Assembly (NCBI GenBank): GCA_003045895.1
Contig: PZPC01000051.1
Location: 1-36,843, forward strand
Reading direction: 5' to 3'
DNA length: 36,843 nucleotides
Source of the DNA: Bacteroidota bacterium
GTDB taxonomy: Bacteria > Bacteroidota > Bacteroidia > Chitinophagales > Saprospiraceae
Positions 16,606-24,805 of this stretch are shown here, one piece after another. The notes below the pieces were generated by a model. It was given only the letters and a program-made list of their open reading frames with translations. It had not been told where the DNA came from and did not search any database. A program made the translations under genes and the position numbers. Positions within the stretch are counted from its first letter, which is position 1. Every line of letters begins with the position of its first letter.

Positions 16606-16619
16606 CCTACGGCACCCCC
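16606..16619. repeat. Right direct repeat, overlapping the ybaK stop
   Basis: Second copy of CCTACGGCACCCCC. Read on the minus strand it contains the ybaK stop (TAG, 16609-16607), so insertion occurred right behind the gene without breaking it. Confidence 0.6.
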
Positions 16620-17086
16620 TCCCCTATTTTTGCCCACACCAACCCGAAAGCTGCGGCAAAAATTTGTGGGTCAGCGGCAAAAAGCGTGCCGCGTGCACCC
16701 GCATTGACGAGTATCTCCGGCCACTGGCGCGCGCCCTCATCCAGGTAAACGGGAAACCGTTTTTTCATGCCCAGGGGCGAGCAGCCCCCGCGCACGTAGC
16801 CCGTGGTAGGCGTCAGGTCTTTGAGGGGCAACAAAGCCATTTTCTTATTTCCGCTCACCCTGGCCAGGGCTTTCAGGTCCAGGCTTTCGTCGCCGGGAAC
16901 AATGGCTACTACCGGACCGGTTTTGTCGCCCGTACAGACCAGCGTTTTGAATACTTGCCCCAGCGCCAGCTGGTTATCGGCGGCAATGGTGGCCACATCC
17001 AGGTTTTCGGCAGCGTAGGCGTAGCTGATCAGGCGGTACGGCACACCAGCTTTGTCCAGTAAACGCAGGGCATTGGTCTTGGTCAT
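16607..17086 (-). CDS. ybaK: Cys-tRNA(Pro)/aminoacyl-tRNA deacylase, YbaK/EbsC family
   Basis: A 159-residue protein of the YbaK/ProX editing-domain family. Landmarks: ALGQVFKTLVC (with the catalytic Lys), VVAIVPGDESLDLKALARV, KKMALLPLKDLTPTTGYVRG and GCSPLGMKKRFPVYLDE. YbaK removes cysteine mischarged on tRNA-Pro in trans. ATG 17086 gives the usual length and start. It is divergent from pyrF with only 54 bases between starts. A TATCTTTG box on the minus strand (17129-17122) gives a leader of about 30 bases. A mobile-looking repeat abuts its stop codon. Confidence 0.93.
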   Translation of the reverse strand: MTKTNALRLLDKAGVPYRLISYAYAAENLDVATIAADNQLALGQVFKTLVCTGDKTGPVVAIVPGDESLDLKALARVSGNKKMALLPLKDLTPTTGYVRGGCSPLGMKKRFPVYLDEGARQWPEILVNAGARGTLFAADPQIFAAAFGLVWAKIGEGVP

Positions 17087-17121
17087 TCTTGCTATCCTTG
17101 ACTTTCTTTTTAACTTCGTGG

Positions 17122-17155
17122 CAAAGATAAAAAGAAAGCTATGGACCGGCAGCAA
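17122..17155 (-). promoter_or_regulatory. Bacteroidota-type promoter of ybaK
   Basis: On the minus strand TTG at 17155-17153 and TATCTTTG at 17129-17122, spacer 23. The promoter overlaps the first codons of the divergent pyrF. Confidence 0.55.
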
Positions 17156-17959
17156 CTCTTCCAGTGGATAAAAGAACGAAAATCTTTCCTTTGCGTAGGC
17201 CTCGACCCCGACCCGCGGTTCATCCCCGCGCACTTGGGTACTGGTCCGGCGGCCGTGTACCGCTTCAACCAGGCGATCATTGACGCTACCCGTGACCTCT
17301 GCATAGCCTACAAACCCAATACGGCCTTCTACGAAGCCATGGGCCCCGAAGGATGGGAAGTGCTACGTGCCACGCTGGAATACATCGGCGACCTGCACCT
17401 CAAAATTGCCGACGCCAAACGCGGCGATATCGGCAACACCTCGCGCATGTACGCGCAAACCTTCTTCGAGACCCTGAGCGCCGACGCCGTCACGGTAGCC
17501 CCCTACATGGGGGAAGACTCGGTGAAGCCCTTCCTCGGTTTTCCTGAAAAATGGGTAATCCTGCTGGCGCTGACCAGCAACGAGGGCAGTGCCGATTTCC
17601 AGTTTACCCCCCAGGAAGATGGCCAACCTCTCTACGCCAAACTGATGCAAAAAGCCCAAACCTGGGCCAGCCCCGATGAACTGATGTTCGTCTGCGGCGC
17701 CACCCACCCCGAAAAATTCCGCGAGCTGCGCCAACTGGCACCCGATAATTTCTTCCTGGTTCCGGGTATCGGTGCCCAGGGGGGCGATCTGGCGGCCGTA
17801 GCCCGCCACGGCATGAACGACCATTGCGGACTGCTGGTCAACTCTTCGCGCGGGATCATTTACGCGGGCAGCGGGGAAGATTTTGCGGAAAAGGCCCGTA
17901 CGGCGGCACAAAAACTGCGGCGAGAGATGGAGAGCGCGCTGGCCACGTATTTGCCATAA
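17141..17959 (+). CDS. pyrF: Orotidine-5'-phosphate decarboxylase
   Basis: A 272-residue type-2 OMP decarboxylase, converting orotidine monophosphate to UMP in the last step of pyrimidine synthesis. The N-terminal FLCVGLDPDPRFIP, the catalytic D91-A-K93-R-G-D96-IGNTSR loop, VAPYMGEDSVKPF and the C-terminal FFLVPGIGAQGGD / LLVNSSRGIIYA phosphate-binding segments are all intact. Length is normal for the longer type-2 class. No other pyrimidine gene is nearby. The start at 17141 is 54 bases from the divergent ybaK start. Confidence 0.96.
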   Translation: MDRQQLFQWIKERKSFLCVGLDPDPRFIPAHLGTGPAAVYRFNQAIIDATRDLCIAYKPNTAFYEAMGPEGWEVLRATLEYIGDLHLKIADAKRGDIGNTSRMYAQTFFETLSADAVTVAPYMGEDSVKPFLGFPEKWVILLALTSNEGSADFQFTPQEDGQPLYAKLMQKAQTWASPDELMFVCGATHPEKFRELRQLAPDNFFLVPGIGAQGGDLAAVARHGMNDHCGLLVNSSRGIIYAGSGEDFAEKARTAAQKLRREMESALATYLP

Positions 17960-18123
17960 AAGCTACTTTGCTGCGGCACCAAAATACCTGCAATCCACTT
18001 TTTGAGCAGTATTAATACCGGAAAACTTAAGTGGCTGGCCATTGAAAATCTCAGCAAATACCGGTAACATTGTTTATTATTCCAGGATAGATTTAATTAC
18101 CTGAAATGATTAAACAATAAGGT

Positions 18124-19398
18124 ATGGAACTGCCTGTTAGCATTCGCCAATTGCTTACCTCCGCCCGTACTGCCGAGGCGCTTAAACAACTTACCAGCTG
18201 GACCGAAAACCAACATCCTACCTGGCAACAGGGGGCTCAGCTCTTACAGGCGGCCTGGGCCAACAACGAGCAGCAAGCCACCCGAGGATTGATCGGCTAC
18301 GAAGAGGCTGAGCGGGTGCGCAACCGCATTACAGCTGGCACATTGGGTTTGCTTGCGGAAATCGAAAGTGGTGTTGCTTCACCAACGCCAGTACTGGCAG
18401 GGCTCCAAAAAGAGTTCCTCAACGACCAGGTTGCTGCGATCCTGCAAACGGGAAATGTAGCCGATTTTCGCGGCAGCCACATCAATGTCCAGAGCGGACA
18501 GGATGTGTTGCTGGGTTCGGGTAATACCATCAATAAAAAGACCATTGCGGGCTTGGGACGTTGGCAATTCTGGGGGCTGATAATCGGTTTGTCTGTTCTA
18601 TTAGCAGGGGGATACTACGCCTTTGGTTTTCTAAGTGGAGGGCAAGAACTTGCCTATGTGTCGCTGCGGGAAATCCAGCAGGAGCTCAAATTGCGTGGCA
18701 ACCTGGACGCCAGCTTGCGGGAGCGCTTACAAGCCAACGAAACCGACATTGCGCAGTGGCTCACCGAAGGGATGGGTGCCCTGAAAAATCAGGACTATGC
18801 GACCGCCGTCCAATACCTGGAAAAAGTAGCGGAACAGGCGCCGCTCGCTACGGTGCACCAAAACCTGGCTTATGCCTACGAACAATTGGGCAACACCGCC
18901 AAAGCCCAGGAAAATATGGCCCAGGCCCGGGTTATTAACCCCAATTTGACTACGGGTAAATCGTACGAACAACTGCGCGGAAAGCGAATTAATTTAATTG
19001 CACCCGACAACGGGGGCGTCATCCTTGTTTCTGCGGGGGTGCAAATGGAAAGACTGGTGGATGGCAAAGACAATCAGGACATTTTCACCAACAATGATTT
19101 TGCCGTTTGGGGGTTCAAAGACAAGCACAGCGCGACCTTTGATCAATTCAATTACCTAATACCCGGAAAATGGGGCAGCCAGTTTTTGACTTTTGAATTG
19201 TCCTACGGCAATACCGCCCCCACCGGCCCCTTCACGCGCATTGGCCAATTCAAGGCGATCAGCGCGCTGGTGACCGAAACACCTTTTCAGGAATTCAAAT
19301 TCAAACCCGTGACGGCCAAATATTTTCGTTTAGAATTGCAGGAACAGTCGCCCAACGGCTACGCTTACGAAGTACAACTGATGGGCGAATTGGAATAG
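18124..19398 (+). CDS. EAD11-like / membrane-anchored TPR / discoidin-like protein
   Basis: A 424-residue mosaic. Residues 5-80 resemble the effector-associated domain EAD11, a small helical adaptor of bacterial conflict and signalling proteins (repeated EALKQL / LLQAAW pattern, then GLIGYEEAERVRNRITAGTL). Residues 112-137 hold a short Gly/Ser-rich strand repeat (GSHINVQSGQDVLLGSGNTI) often found between such domains and a membrane anchor. Residues 149-170 are one transmembrane helix. Residues 213-275 are TPR-like (GMGALKNQDYATAVQYLEKV, NLAYAYEQLGNTAKAQENMA). Residues 290-424 form an F5/8-type-C-like beta sandwich (FEFKFKPVTAKYFRLELQEQ). The EAD would be cytosolic and the TPR and sugar-binding-like parts outside. 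A role as an envelope sensor or adaptor is inference. Single-gene unit. Confidence 0.72.
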   Translation: MELPVSIRQLLTSARTAEALKQLTSWTENQHPTWQQGAQLLQAAWANNEQQATRGLIGYEEAERVRNRITAGTLGLLAEIESGVASPTPVLAGLQKEFLNDQVAAILQTGNVADFRGSHINVQSGQDVLLGSGNTINKKTIAGLGRWQFWGLIIGLSVLLAGGYYAFGFLSGGQELAYVSLREIQQELKLRGNLDASLRERLQANETDIAQWLTEGMGALKNQDYATAVQYLEKVAEQAPLATVHQNLAYAYEQLGNTAKAQENMAQARVINPNLTTGKSYEQLRGKRINLIAPDNGGVILVSAGVQMERLVDGKDNQDIFTNNDFAVWGFKDKHSATFDQFNYLIPGKWGSQFLTFELSYGNTAPTGPFTRIGQFKAISALVTETPFQEFKFKPVTAKYFRLELQEQSPNGYAYEVQLMGELE

Positions 19399-19433
19399 CT
19401 TAAAAAATTACGCCCTGTACCATTTCCACCCCA

Positions 19434-19886
19434 CTACTTCCGCCTTTGCCGCGGCTGGTTCCATTCTTCGCGTTGGGCAAATTCCACAATTCGGCGGAGC
19501 ATGGCCATCATACTGAGAAAGACCAGGTAACCAATGGCCACGACGATGTAAATCCAACGGTAGGATCCCGCTTCGTTCATCGTCAATGACGACAATAGGT
19601 AGGCGAAAAAACCTGCCCCCGCAGCCAGGCCCATGAAACAATAGAGCGATTTGCCCCAGTATTTCATCAGGTTTTCGGAACTCAGGCTGAAGATGCTATT
19701 GAAGAGTGCAAACAAGAGCATAAAAGAGGCCGCGGCCATCCAGGGAAATCGCTGGGGAACATCGACAAGTCCGGTGGAATGTACTAGTTTTGCGATGAAC
19801 GAAAAGAGTACCACCCCACCCAAGGCCATGCCAGCCTGATAGATGGGGTTGATGGTCTTGGCAAATATTGATTCTGGCTGATTCAT
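19434..19886 (-). CDS. Small four-helix membrane protein of unknown function
   Basis: A 150-residue integral membrane protein. Four hydrophobic segments lie near residues 17-35, 47-67, 79-100 and 109-130, with a basic cytosolic tail (AMLRRIVEFAQREEWNQPRQ). I do not recognise a family. ATG 19886 was chosen because it puts a short polar N-terminus before the first helix. It starts 40 bases from the divergent nuclease gene and converges with the EAD-like gene with 35 bases between stops. Confidence 0.65.
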   Translation of the reverse strand: MNQPESIFAKTINPIYQAGMALGGVVLFSFIAKLVHSTGLVDVPQRFPWMAAASFMLLFALFNSIFSLSSENLMKYWGKSLYCFMGLAAGAGFFAYLLSSLTMNEAGSYRWIYIVVAIGYLVFLSMMAMLRRIVEFAQREEWNQPRQRRK

Positions 19887-19926
19887 AAGCTGGTATATGT
19901 TCAATGGTAACAACAAAACGACTATA

Positions 19927-21861
19927 ATGTTAAAGCCCGCGCGCGCTTTATTCTGGGGGCTGCTCCTGGCCGGTTGGTGTCCGCTGCTCACGGGGCAAAA
20001 CCTGGAGCTGTGGGAAATCCAGGGCAGTGGCAATACGAGCCCCTTGGTTGGTCAGCTGGTGACTACCGCCAACAACGTAGTGACGGCCGTTGGGCCAGAT
20101 TTTTTCTTTGCCCAAACCCCACCCCAACGAAGCGACAATGACCCCCTGACCTCCGACGGTATTTTTGTCTATACGGGCAGTTTCCCGACGGTCAGCGTGG
20201 GGCAGCTGGTCAATATCAGTGGCATCGTGAAGGAGTTTGCGGGGCAGACGGAATTTTCGGGCAATGACCTCCATGTTACCCCCACCGGCAACACGGCCGT
20301 ACTACCGCCCGCAGTGGTGTTCACCGCAGATTTTCCCTCGGGAAGCCCTGGCCTGGTACGCGACCTGGAACGGGTCGAGGGCATGTTGGTCAGTTTTGTG
20401 GCAGCCGTGGTCGGCCCCGACCAAGGCGACGGGCTGGCGGCGTTGGCGCTCACCCCAAATCGGCCGTTCCGCGAAGCTGGCATCAGCTACCCTGGGCAAA
20501 ACGGGCTACCGGTGTGGGATGACAACCCCGAAGTTTTCTGGCTCGCAACCGATGCGCTCGGACAACCAGCCAACCGCTTTTTCAGTTACGGACAGACGGT
20601 GACGAGCACGGCCGTACTGTTCCAAAGCGACAACATTTACCTGGCTTTCGCGAAAAACTACACCACCACCGGCACGGTGTCCGAGCGCAACCTGCGGGCC
20701 AGGGCAGCCGATGAAATTACCATAGGAAGTATCAATGTATTGCAACTGCGGGAAGACAACGAGGCCCTCGCCCTGCAACTGCCCAAAGTAGCCCGCTACA
20801 TTGTCGATCGCCTGGGCGCACCGGATATTATCGCCCTGCAAGAGGTCGGCAACCTCGGTGTGCTGCAACAGTTGAACATCTTCATCAACCAACGCAATCC
20901 AGCGCTGAACTACGTGTCCTACCTCATCCAGGGCAACAACAATACGCCCATCAACTCGGCTTACCTGGTCAGCACCCGTATCCGCGATGTGCAGGTGCGC
21001 CTGCTGGGGGCAGCCGAAAAGCTGAGTAACGGCGGGCGCCTGCACGACCGGCCACCGCTGCTGCTGGAGGCCAACCTGCCCACCAATCCGCCCACCCCCA
21101 TTCGGGTACTCAACCTCCACCTGCGCTCCCTGGGCGGCATCGAAGACCCCAACAGTTCCAACTTTGTCCGGGCCAAGCGCCACCAGCAGTCGATCTCCGT
21201 AGCGGAGATGATTCAGGATCGCCAGGACGAAAACCTCTTTATCATTGGTGACTTCAACGCCCTCCCCTACTCGGATGGCTACGTGGATGTGCTGAGCCAG
21301 ATAGCCGGCCGGGAAAGCCTGGGCGCCCAACTACCCGTGGATCCGATTGTGAACCCCACCCTGATAGATTATGCTTACACCCCGGCTGATACCGAAAGTT
21401 ATTCCTACGTTTTCCAGGGATCGGCCCAACTGCTGGATCACTGCCTGAGTACCCAGCTGCAGGACCTGGCGGTGAACGAGCTGGCCTTTGCGCGGGGCAA
21501 TGCCGATGCCGCAACAGCCTATTTCGCCAACCCCAATATCCCGACCCGTTCCAGCGACCACGATGGCTTTGTGCTGTACCTGCGCCCGGCATTCCCGCTG
21601 GTTAGCCGTGCCCAGGAAGCCACTACACCTGGTGCTACGTGGGCTATTCCAAATCCTGTTAATAGTGGTACGACCATTCAGCTACCCCCAGGTTTTTCTC
21701 CTGACCGGTGTGTATTGCGCGATGCCCAGGGCCGCCTGGTGCAGGAATGGTCAGGGGCAGCAGGAAGTTTAACCTTGCCGCACGTAAACAGTGGCATGTA
21801 TGGTTTGCAATGGCTGGCACACGGGGTGTGGAGGGTGCAACGACTGGTAATACTGCCGTAA
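19927..21861 (+). CDS. Secreted endonuclease/exonuclease/phosphatase-family nuclease with T9SS sorting domain
   Basis: A 644-residue exported protein. Residues 1-24 are a signal peptide (ALFWGLLLAGWCPLLTGQ). About 30-260 contain an OB-fold-like region as in ExeM/NucH-type extracellular nucleases (SDGIFVYTG, VGQLVNISGIVKEF). About 265-565 are the nuclease: INVLQL, DIIALQEVGN (metal-binding Glu), NLHLRSLGG, FIIGDFNALPYSDGY and the catalytic SSDHDGFVLYL. The last 75 residues are a type A sorting domain ending NSGMYGLQWLAHGVWRVQRL, which directs export through the type IX system and surface attachment or release. Expected role: breaking down extracellular DNA or RNA for nutrients or biofilm remodelling. 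ATG 19927 gives a clean signal peptide. Confidence 0.88.
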   Translation: MLKPARALFWGLLLAGWCPLLTGQNLELWEIQGSGNTSPLVGQLVTTANNVVTAVGPDFFFAQTPPQRSDNDPLTSDGIFVYTGSFPTVSVGQLVNISGIVKEFAGQTEFSGNDLHVTPTGNTAVLPPAVVFTADFPSGSPGLVRDLERVEGMLVSFVAAVVGPDQGDGLAALALTPNRPFREAGISYPGQNGLPVWDDNPEVFWLATDALGQPANRFFSYGQTVTSTAVLFQSDNIYLAFAKNYTTTGTVSERNLRARAADEITIGSINVLQLREDNEALALQLPKVARYIVDRLGAPDIIALQEVGNLGVLQQLNIFINQRNPALNYVSYLIQGNNNTPINSAYLVSTRIRDVQVRLLGAAEKLSNGGRLHDRPPLLLEANLPTNPPTPIRVLNLHLRSLGGIEDPNSSNFVRAKRHQQSISVAEMIQDRQDENLFIIGDFNALPYSDGYVDVLSQIAGRESLGAQLPVDPIVNPTLIDYAYTPADTESYSYVFQGSAQLLDHCLSTQLQDLAVNELAFARGNADAATAYFANPNIPTRSSDHDGFVLYLRPAFPLVSRAQEATTPGATWAIPNPVNSGTTIQLPPGFSPDRCVLRDAQGRLVQEWSGAAGSLTLPHVNSGMYGLQWLAHGVWRVQRLVILP

Positions 21862-21877
21862 AAGATGCAACGACCGG

Positions 21878-22126
21878 TTAATTGACCGCTTCGACCGAAT
21901 TGATTTCGGGCAGGCGCCCCTTAATGGTATGTTCGAGACCTGCCTTCATGGTCATCACCGACATGGAGCAGCCAACACAGTTGCCCAGCCAGCGGACCTT
22001 CACGATGTGGTCTTCGGTAATATCTACCACCTCTACGTTGCCACCGTCGACAGCGAGATGGGGCCGTACCTCTTCGAGTGCAGCATCTACCCGGACCAAC
22101 AAAGCTTCTTTTTCGCTAACAGACAT
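21878..22126 (-). CDS. NifU C-terminal-domain (Nfu-type) iron-sulfur scaffold
   Basis: An 82-residue protein made of the Nfu domain alone: ALEEVRPHLAVDGGNVEVVD, then the cluster-binding WLGNC50VGC53SMSVMTM. Nfu proteins carry Fe-S clusters to target enzymes. It lies 85 bases downstream of mrp on the same strand, and Mrp is also an Fe-S carrier, so the two probably work together. A TAAATTTG box at 22181-22174 could give it a second promoter. Confidence 0.93.
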   Translation of the reverse strand: MSVSEKEALLVRVDAALEEVRPHLAVDGGNVEVVDITEDHIVKVRWLGNCVGCSMSVMTMKAGLEHTIKGRLPEINSVEAVN

Positions 22127-22173
22127 ATCTTGAGGTTGAGACGAATAGTAATACGTATCCGTACTAAAGAATA

Positions 22174-22181
22174 CAAATTTA
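22174..22181 (-). promoter_or_regulatory. Putative internal promoter box before the Nfu gene
   Basis: TAAATTTG on the minus strand, 48 bases upstream of the start. No upstream TTG seen, so weak or false. Confidence 0.35.
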
Positions 22182-22211
22182 CGGAAATAATAGTTCAGTC
22201 GTTGCCCTAAG

Positions 22212-23309
22212 TTACGATTGTACTTTCACCACCTGTGAGGGGCCCATCATTTCGTTGCGCAGGGCCAACTGGCGCACCGTGTTTTGGGCGATTTTCAGAA
22301 AAACGGGGCGGGAGATGGTGTCCGCTTTGTTGAGCATGGCGGGCACACCGGCATCGCCCGACTCCCGGATGCCTTGTACCAGGGGTACCTGTCCCAGCAA
22401 CATGCTGTTGCTGGCCTTGGCGAGTTTGGCACCAGCGCCCTGCCCGAAGATGTAGTACTTGTTGTTGGGTAGCTCGGCGGGCGTGAACCAGGCCATATTT
22501 TCGACCACCCCCAGTACGGGAATATTGATGTTGGGCAGGAAGAGCATGTTCATGGCCTTGATGGCATCGTCCAGGGCAACCTGCTGCGGGGTAGTCACGA
22601 GGATAGCGCCGGTAAGCGGGACGGTCTGCACCAGGGTCAGTTGGATATCGCCCGTGCCGGGAGGCAGGTCGACGATGAGGTAGTCAAGCGGCGGCCAAAC
22701 CGTGTCGTTGATGAACTGGCGGATGATACCGCTGAGGCGCGGCCCCCGCAAGACAACGGCTTGTTCGGCCTCGATAATGAAGCCGATGGACATGGTGTAG
22801 ATGCCGTGGGCCTCCAGTGGCATGATCTTGGGCTGGCCGTGGATGGTCTCGATCTTGGGGCGCTGCCCGGCGAGGCCCAGCATGGTAGGGATGGAAGGCC
22901 CGTAGAGGTCGGCATCGAGCAGCCCCACACGGGCACCCAGGGCGCGGAGGCCCAGGGCAAGGTTGACAGCCACGGTAGATTTACCTACGCCCCCCTTGCC
23001 ACTGCCAACGGCAATGATGTTTTGCACGTGGGGCAGCGGGCTGGTACTTTCCTGCGACTCGGCCGTGTGCGACATCATGTGCACGTGTACGTTGGCCTGG
23101 GGGTAATGCGCCAAAATGGCCTCCTGGCAGGCGAAGTTGAGTTGCGACTTGTAGTCGTTATTCAGGTTGGGCAACTCGAGGGTAAAGCGGACGTTAGCGC
23201 CGTCCACTTCCAGGTCGCGCACGCGATTGGCCGTAATCAAATCCTGCCCCGTATGGGGATCTTTGACGCCAGCCAGGGCCTTAATGAGGGTGTTTTTGTC
23301 TATTTCCAT
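22212..23309 (-). CDS. mrp: Mrp/NBP35-family P-loop iron-sulfur carrier ATPase
   Basis: A 365-residue protein. Residues 1-85 are a MIP18/DUF59 domain (ALAGVKDPHTGQDLITANRV). Then IIAVGSGKGGVGKSTVAVNL (deviant Walker A at about 103-112), DADLYGPSIPTMLGL, YLIVDLPPGTGDIQLTL and GVVENMAWF mark the ApbC/Mrp ATPase, which binds and hands over Fe-S clusters. ATG 23309 fits the DUF59 start. The promoter box TACCTTTG ends only 5 bases before the ATG, suggesting an unusually short or absent 5' leader. Nfu follows on the same strand. Confidence 0.94.
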   Translation of the reverse strand: MEIDKNTLIKALAGVKDPHTGQDLITANRVRDLEVDGANVRFTLELPNLNNDYKSQLNFACQEAILAHYPQANVHVHMMSHTAESQESTSPLPHVQNIIAVGSGKGGVGKSTVAVNLALGLRALGARVGLLDADLYGPSIPTMLGLAGQRPKIETIHGQPKIMPLEAHGIYTMSIGFIIEAEQAVVLRGPRLSGIIRQFINDTVWPPLDYLIVDLPPGTGDIQLTLVQTVPLTGAILVTTPQQVALDDAIKAMNMLFLPNINIPVLGVVENMAWFTPAELPNNKYYIFGQGAGAKLAKASNSMLLGQVPLVQGIRESGDAGVPAMLNKADTISRPVFLKIAQNTVRQLALRNEMMGPSQVVKVQS

Positions 23310-23313
23310 GGTG

Positions 23314-23345
23314 CAAAGGTAAGGAACAAACGGTTCATCTGCCAA
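23314..23345 (-). promoter_or_regulatory. Bacteroidota-type promoter of mrp
   Basis: On the minus strand TTG (about 23345-23343) and TACCTTTG (23321-23314) with a 21-base spacer. Transcription expected about 7 bases past the box would start at or within the mrp ATG. Confidence 0.65.
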
Positions 23346-23353
23346 AAGTTGGT

Positions 23354-23361
23354 TAGTTTTG
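23354..23361 (+). promoter_or_regulatory. Promoter box of the rRNA methylase gene
   Basis: TAGTTTTG matches TAnnTTTG and lies 20 bases before the ATG at 23382. No clear TTG is present at the usual distance. Confidence 0.5.
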
Positions 23362-23381
23362 CACTATACTATTTATTAATT

Positions 23382-24728
23382 ATGACGCCACTCCCCAGCG
23401 CTTTTGAGGCGCAGATGCAGGATCTCCTGGCCGCCGACTACCCCACCTTCGCCGAAGTGCTGGAGACGCCACCACCGGTGAGCCTGCATTACAACCCCCG
23501 CAAGCCGATGCTACCGCTGGTGGCCAGCGCTACCGTACCCTGGTACGAGCGGGGCGTGTACCTGGCCGAGCGGCCGTCGTTCACCCTCGACCCCTGTTTT
23601 CATGCTGGCGCCTACTACGTGCAGGAAGCCAGCAGCATGCTCATTGCCGCCGCGGTGGCACGGTGCTTCCCCGAGCCGCGCCCCCTGCGGGTGCTCGACT
23701 TGTGCGCAGCGCCGGGTGGCAAAAGCACCCTGTTGGCCTCCATCCTGCCGCCGGGTAGTTGGCTGTTGGCCAACGAAGTCATCCGCACCCGCTACCAGGT
23801 GCTGCGCTACAACCTGACCAAGTGGGGCTACGACAACACGTTCAGCAGCAACCACGACGTCGCCGATTTTGTGGGCCTGGCGGGCTTCTTCGACCTGGTA
23901 CTCGTAGACGCACCCTGCTCGGGCGAAGGCCTGTTTCGCAAAGACCTGAATGCGCGCAGCGAATGGTCGCCGGAGCACGTCCAGCTTTGCACGGCCCGCC
24001 AGGGACGAATACTGGACGTAGCCAGGGAGCTGGTTGCCCCAGGTGGCATCCTCCTCTACAGCACCTGCACCTACAACCGCTCAGAAAACGATACCAATGC
24101 CGCCGTACTCGCCGCTGATCCGGCACTGACCCACGAGCCATTGGATTTTCCTGCCGCATGGGGACTGGCGCCCCGCACCCACGGCCAGCAAGCTTATCCC
24201 CACCGGCTGGCAGGCGAAGGGTTTTACCTCGCGGCCTTCCGCAAGGCACCGTCCGCACGCAGTTTTCAGGGGATCAGCTCCGCCTTTCACCGACTCACCC
24301 CCGTACCCAAAAAAGACCAAGCTGCCGCCGATGCCTGGGCCACGCCGGAGGCCAACCTGCAATACTACGTGACCCCCAGCAACAACTGGCGGGCCCTGGC
24401 CACCCCGCTCGTAGCCGACGCCCAAATTTTGGCCAACCACCTCCACCGCCTGGAGGTAGGCACCCTACTGGGAGAATGGAAAGGGCAACAACTTATTCCC
24501 AGTAGCAACTGGGCACTCGCCACCGCTAGCAATCCCAACCTGCCCGCCGTGGAGGTAGACGCGGAAACAGCCCTCGATTTCTTGCGCAAGGGTACGCCGC
24601 CCATTCCGGAACTGCCCCGCGGCTGGACCATCGTTCGCCACCAGGGCCTCAACCTGGGCTGGGCCAAAGGACTGGGTAACCGCTACAACAACTATTACCC
24701 GAAGCATTGGCGAATCAGGATGCAGTAA
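23382..24728 (+). CDS. RsmF-like 16S rRNA/tRNA cytosine-C5 methyltransferase (NOL1/NOP2/Sun family)
   Basis: A 448-residue SAM-dependent RNA methyltransferase. VLDLCAAPGGKST (106-115) is the SAM loop; LVDAPCSGEGLFRKD carries the release Cys179 and LLYSTCTYNRSEN the nucleophilic Cys229. Upstream GAYYVQEASSML is the usual family entry motif. Residues 300-448 form a C-terminal extension like the PUA-type region of RsmF (LEVGTLLGEWKGQQLIPSSN, NLGWAKGLGNRYNNYYPKHW). RsmF makes 5-methylcytosine in 16S rRNA; the exact site is not shown here. ATG 23382 was used; the frame is open further upstream only because it is antisense to mrp. Confidence 0.9.
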   Translation: MTPLPSAFEAQMQDLLAADYPTFAEVLETPPPVSLHYNPRKPMLPLVASATVPWYERGVYLAERPSFTLDPCFHAGAYYVQEASSMLIAAAVARCFPEPRPLRVLDLCAAPGGKSTLLASILPPGSWLLANEVIRTRYQVLRYNLTKWGYDNTFSSNHDVADFVGLAGFFDLVLVDAPCSGEGLFRKDLNARSEWSPEHVQLCTARQGRILDVARELVAPGGILLYSTCTYNRSENDTNAAVLAADPALTHEPLDFPAAWGLAPRTHGQQAYPHRLAGEGFYLAAFRKAPSARSFQGISSAFHRLTPVPKKDQAAADAWATPEANLQYYVTPSNNWRALATPLVADAQILANHLHRLEVGTLLGEWKGQQLIPSSNWALATASNPNLPAVEVDAETALDFLRKGTPPIPELPRGWTIVRHQGLNLGWAKGLGNRYNNYYPKHWRIRMQ

Positions 24729-24805
24729 AGGAAGGTGGTCGAAATCGGAAGTGCGAAATAGGAGGTCGGAAGTGGGACCGTGCTAAGCGGGCGGAATTCT
24801 CCTCC

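Noticed and set aside
20506-21330. 274-codon minus-strand frame
   Set aside because: Antisense to the secreted nuclease, which has signal peptide, catalytic motifs and sorting domain.
22641-23381. Upstream extension of the rRNA methylase frame by 247 codons
   Set aside because: The extension is antisense to mrp and encodes no family-like residues. A promoter box lies at 23354, just before the ATG at 23382.
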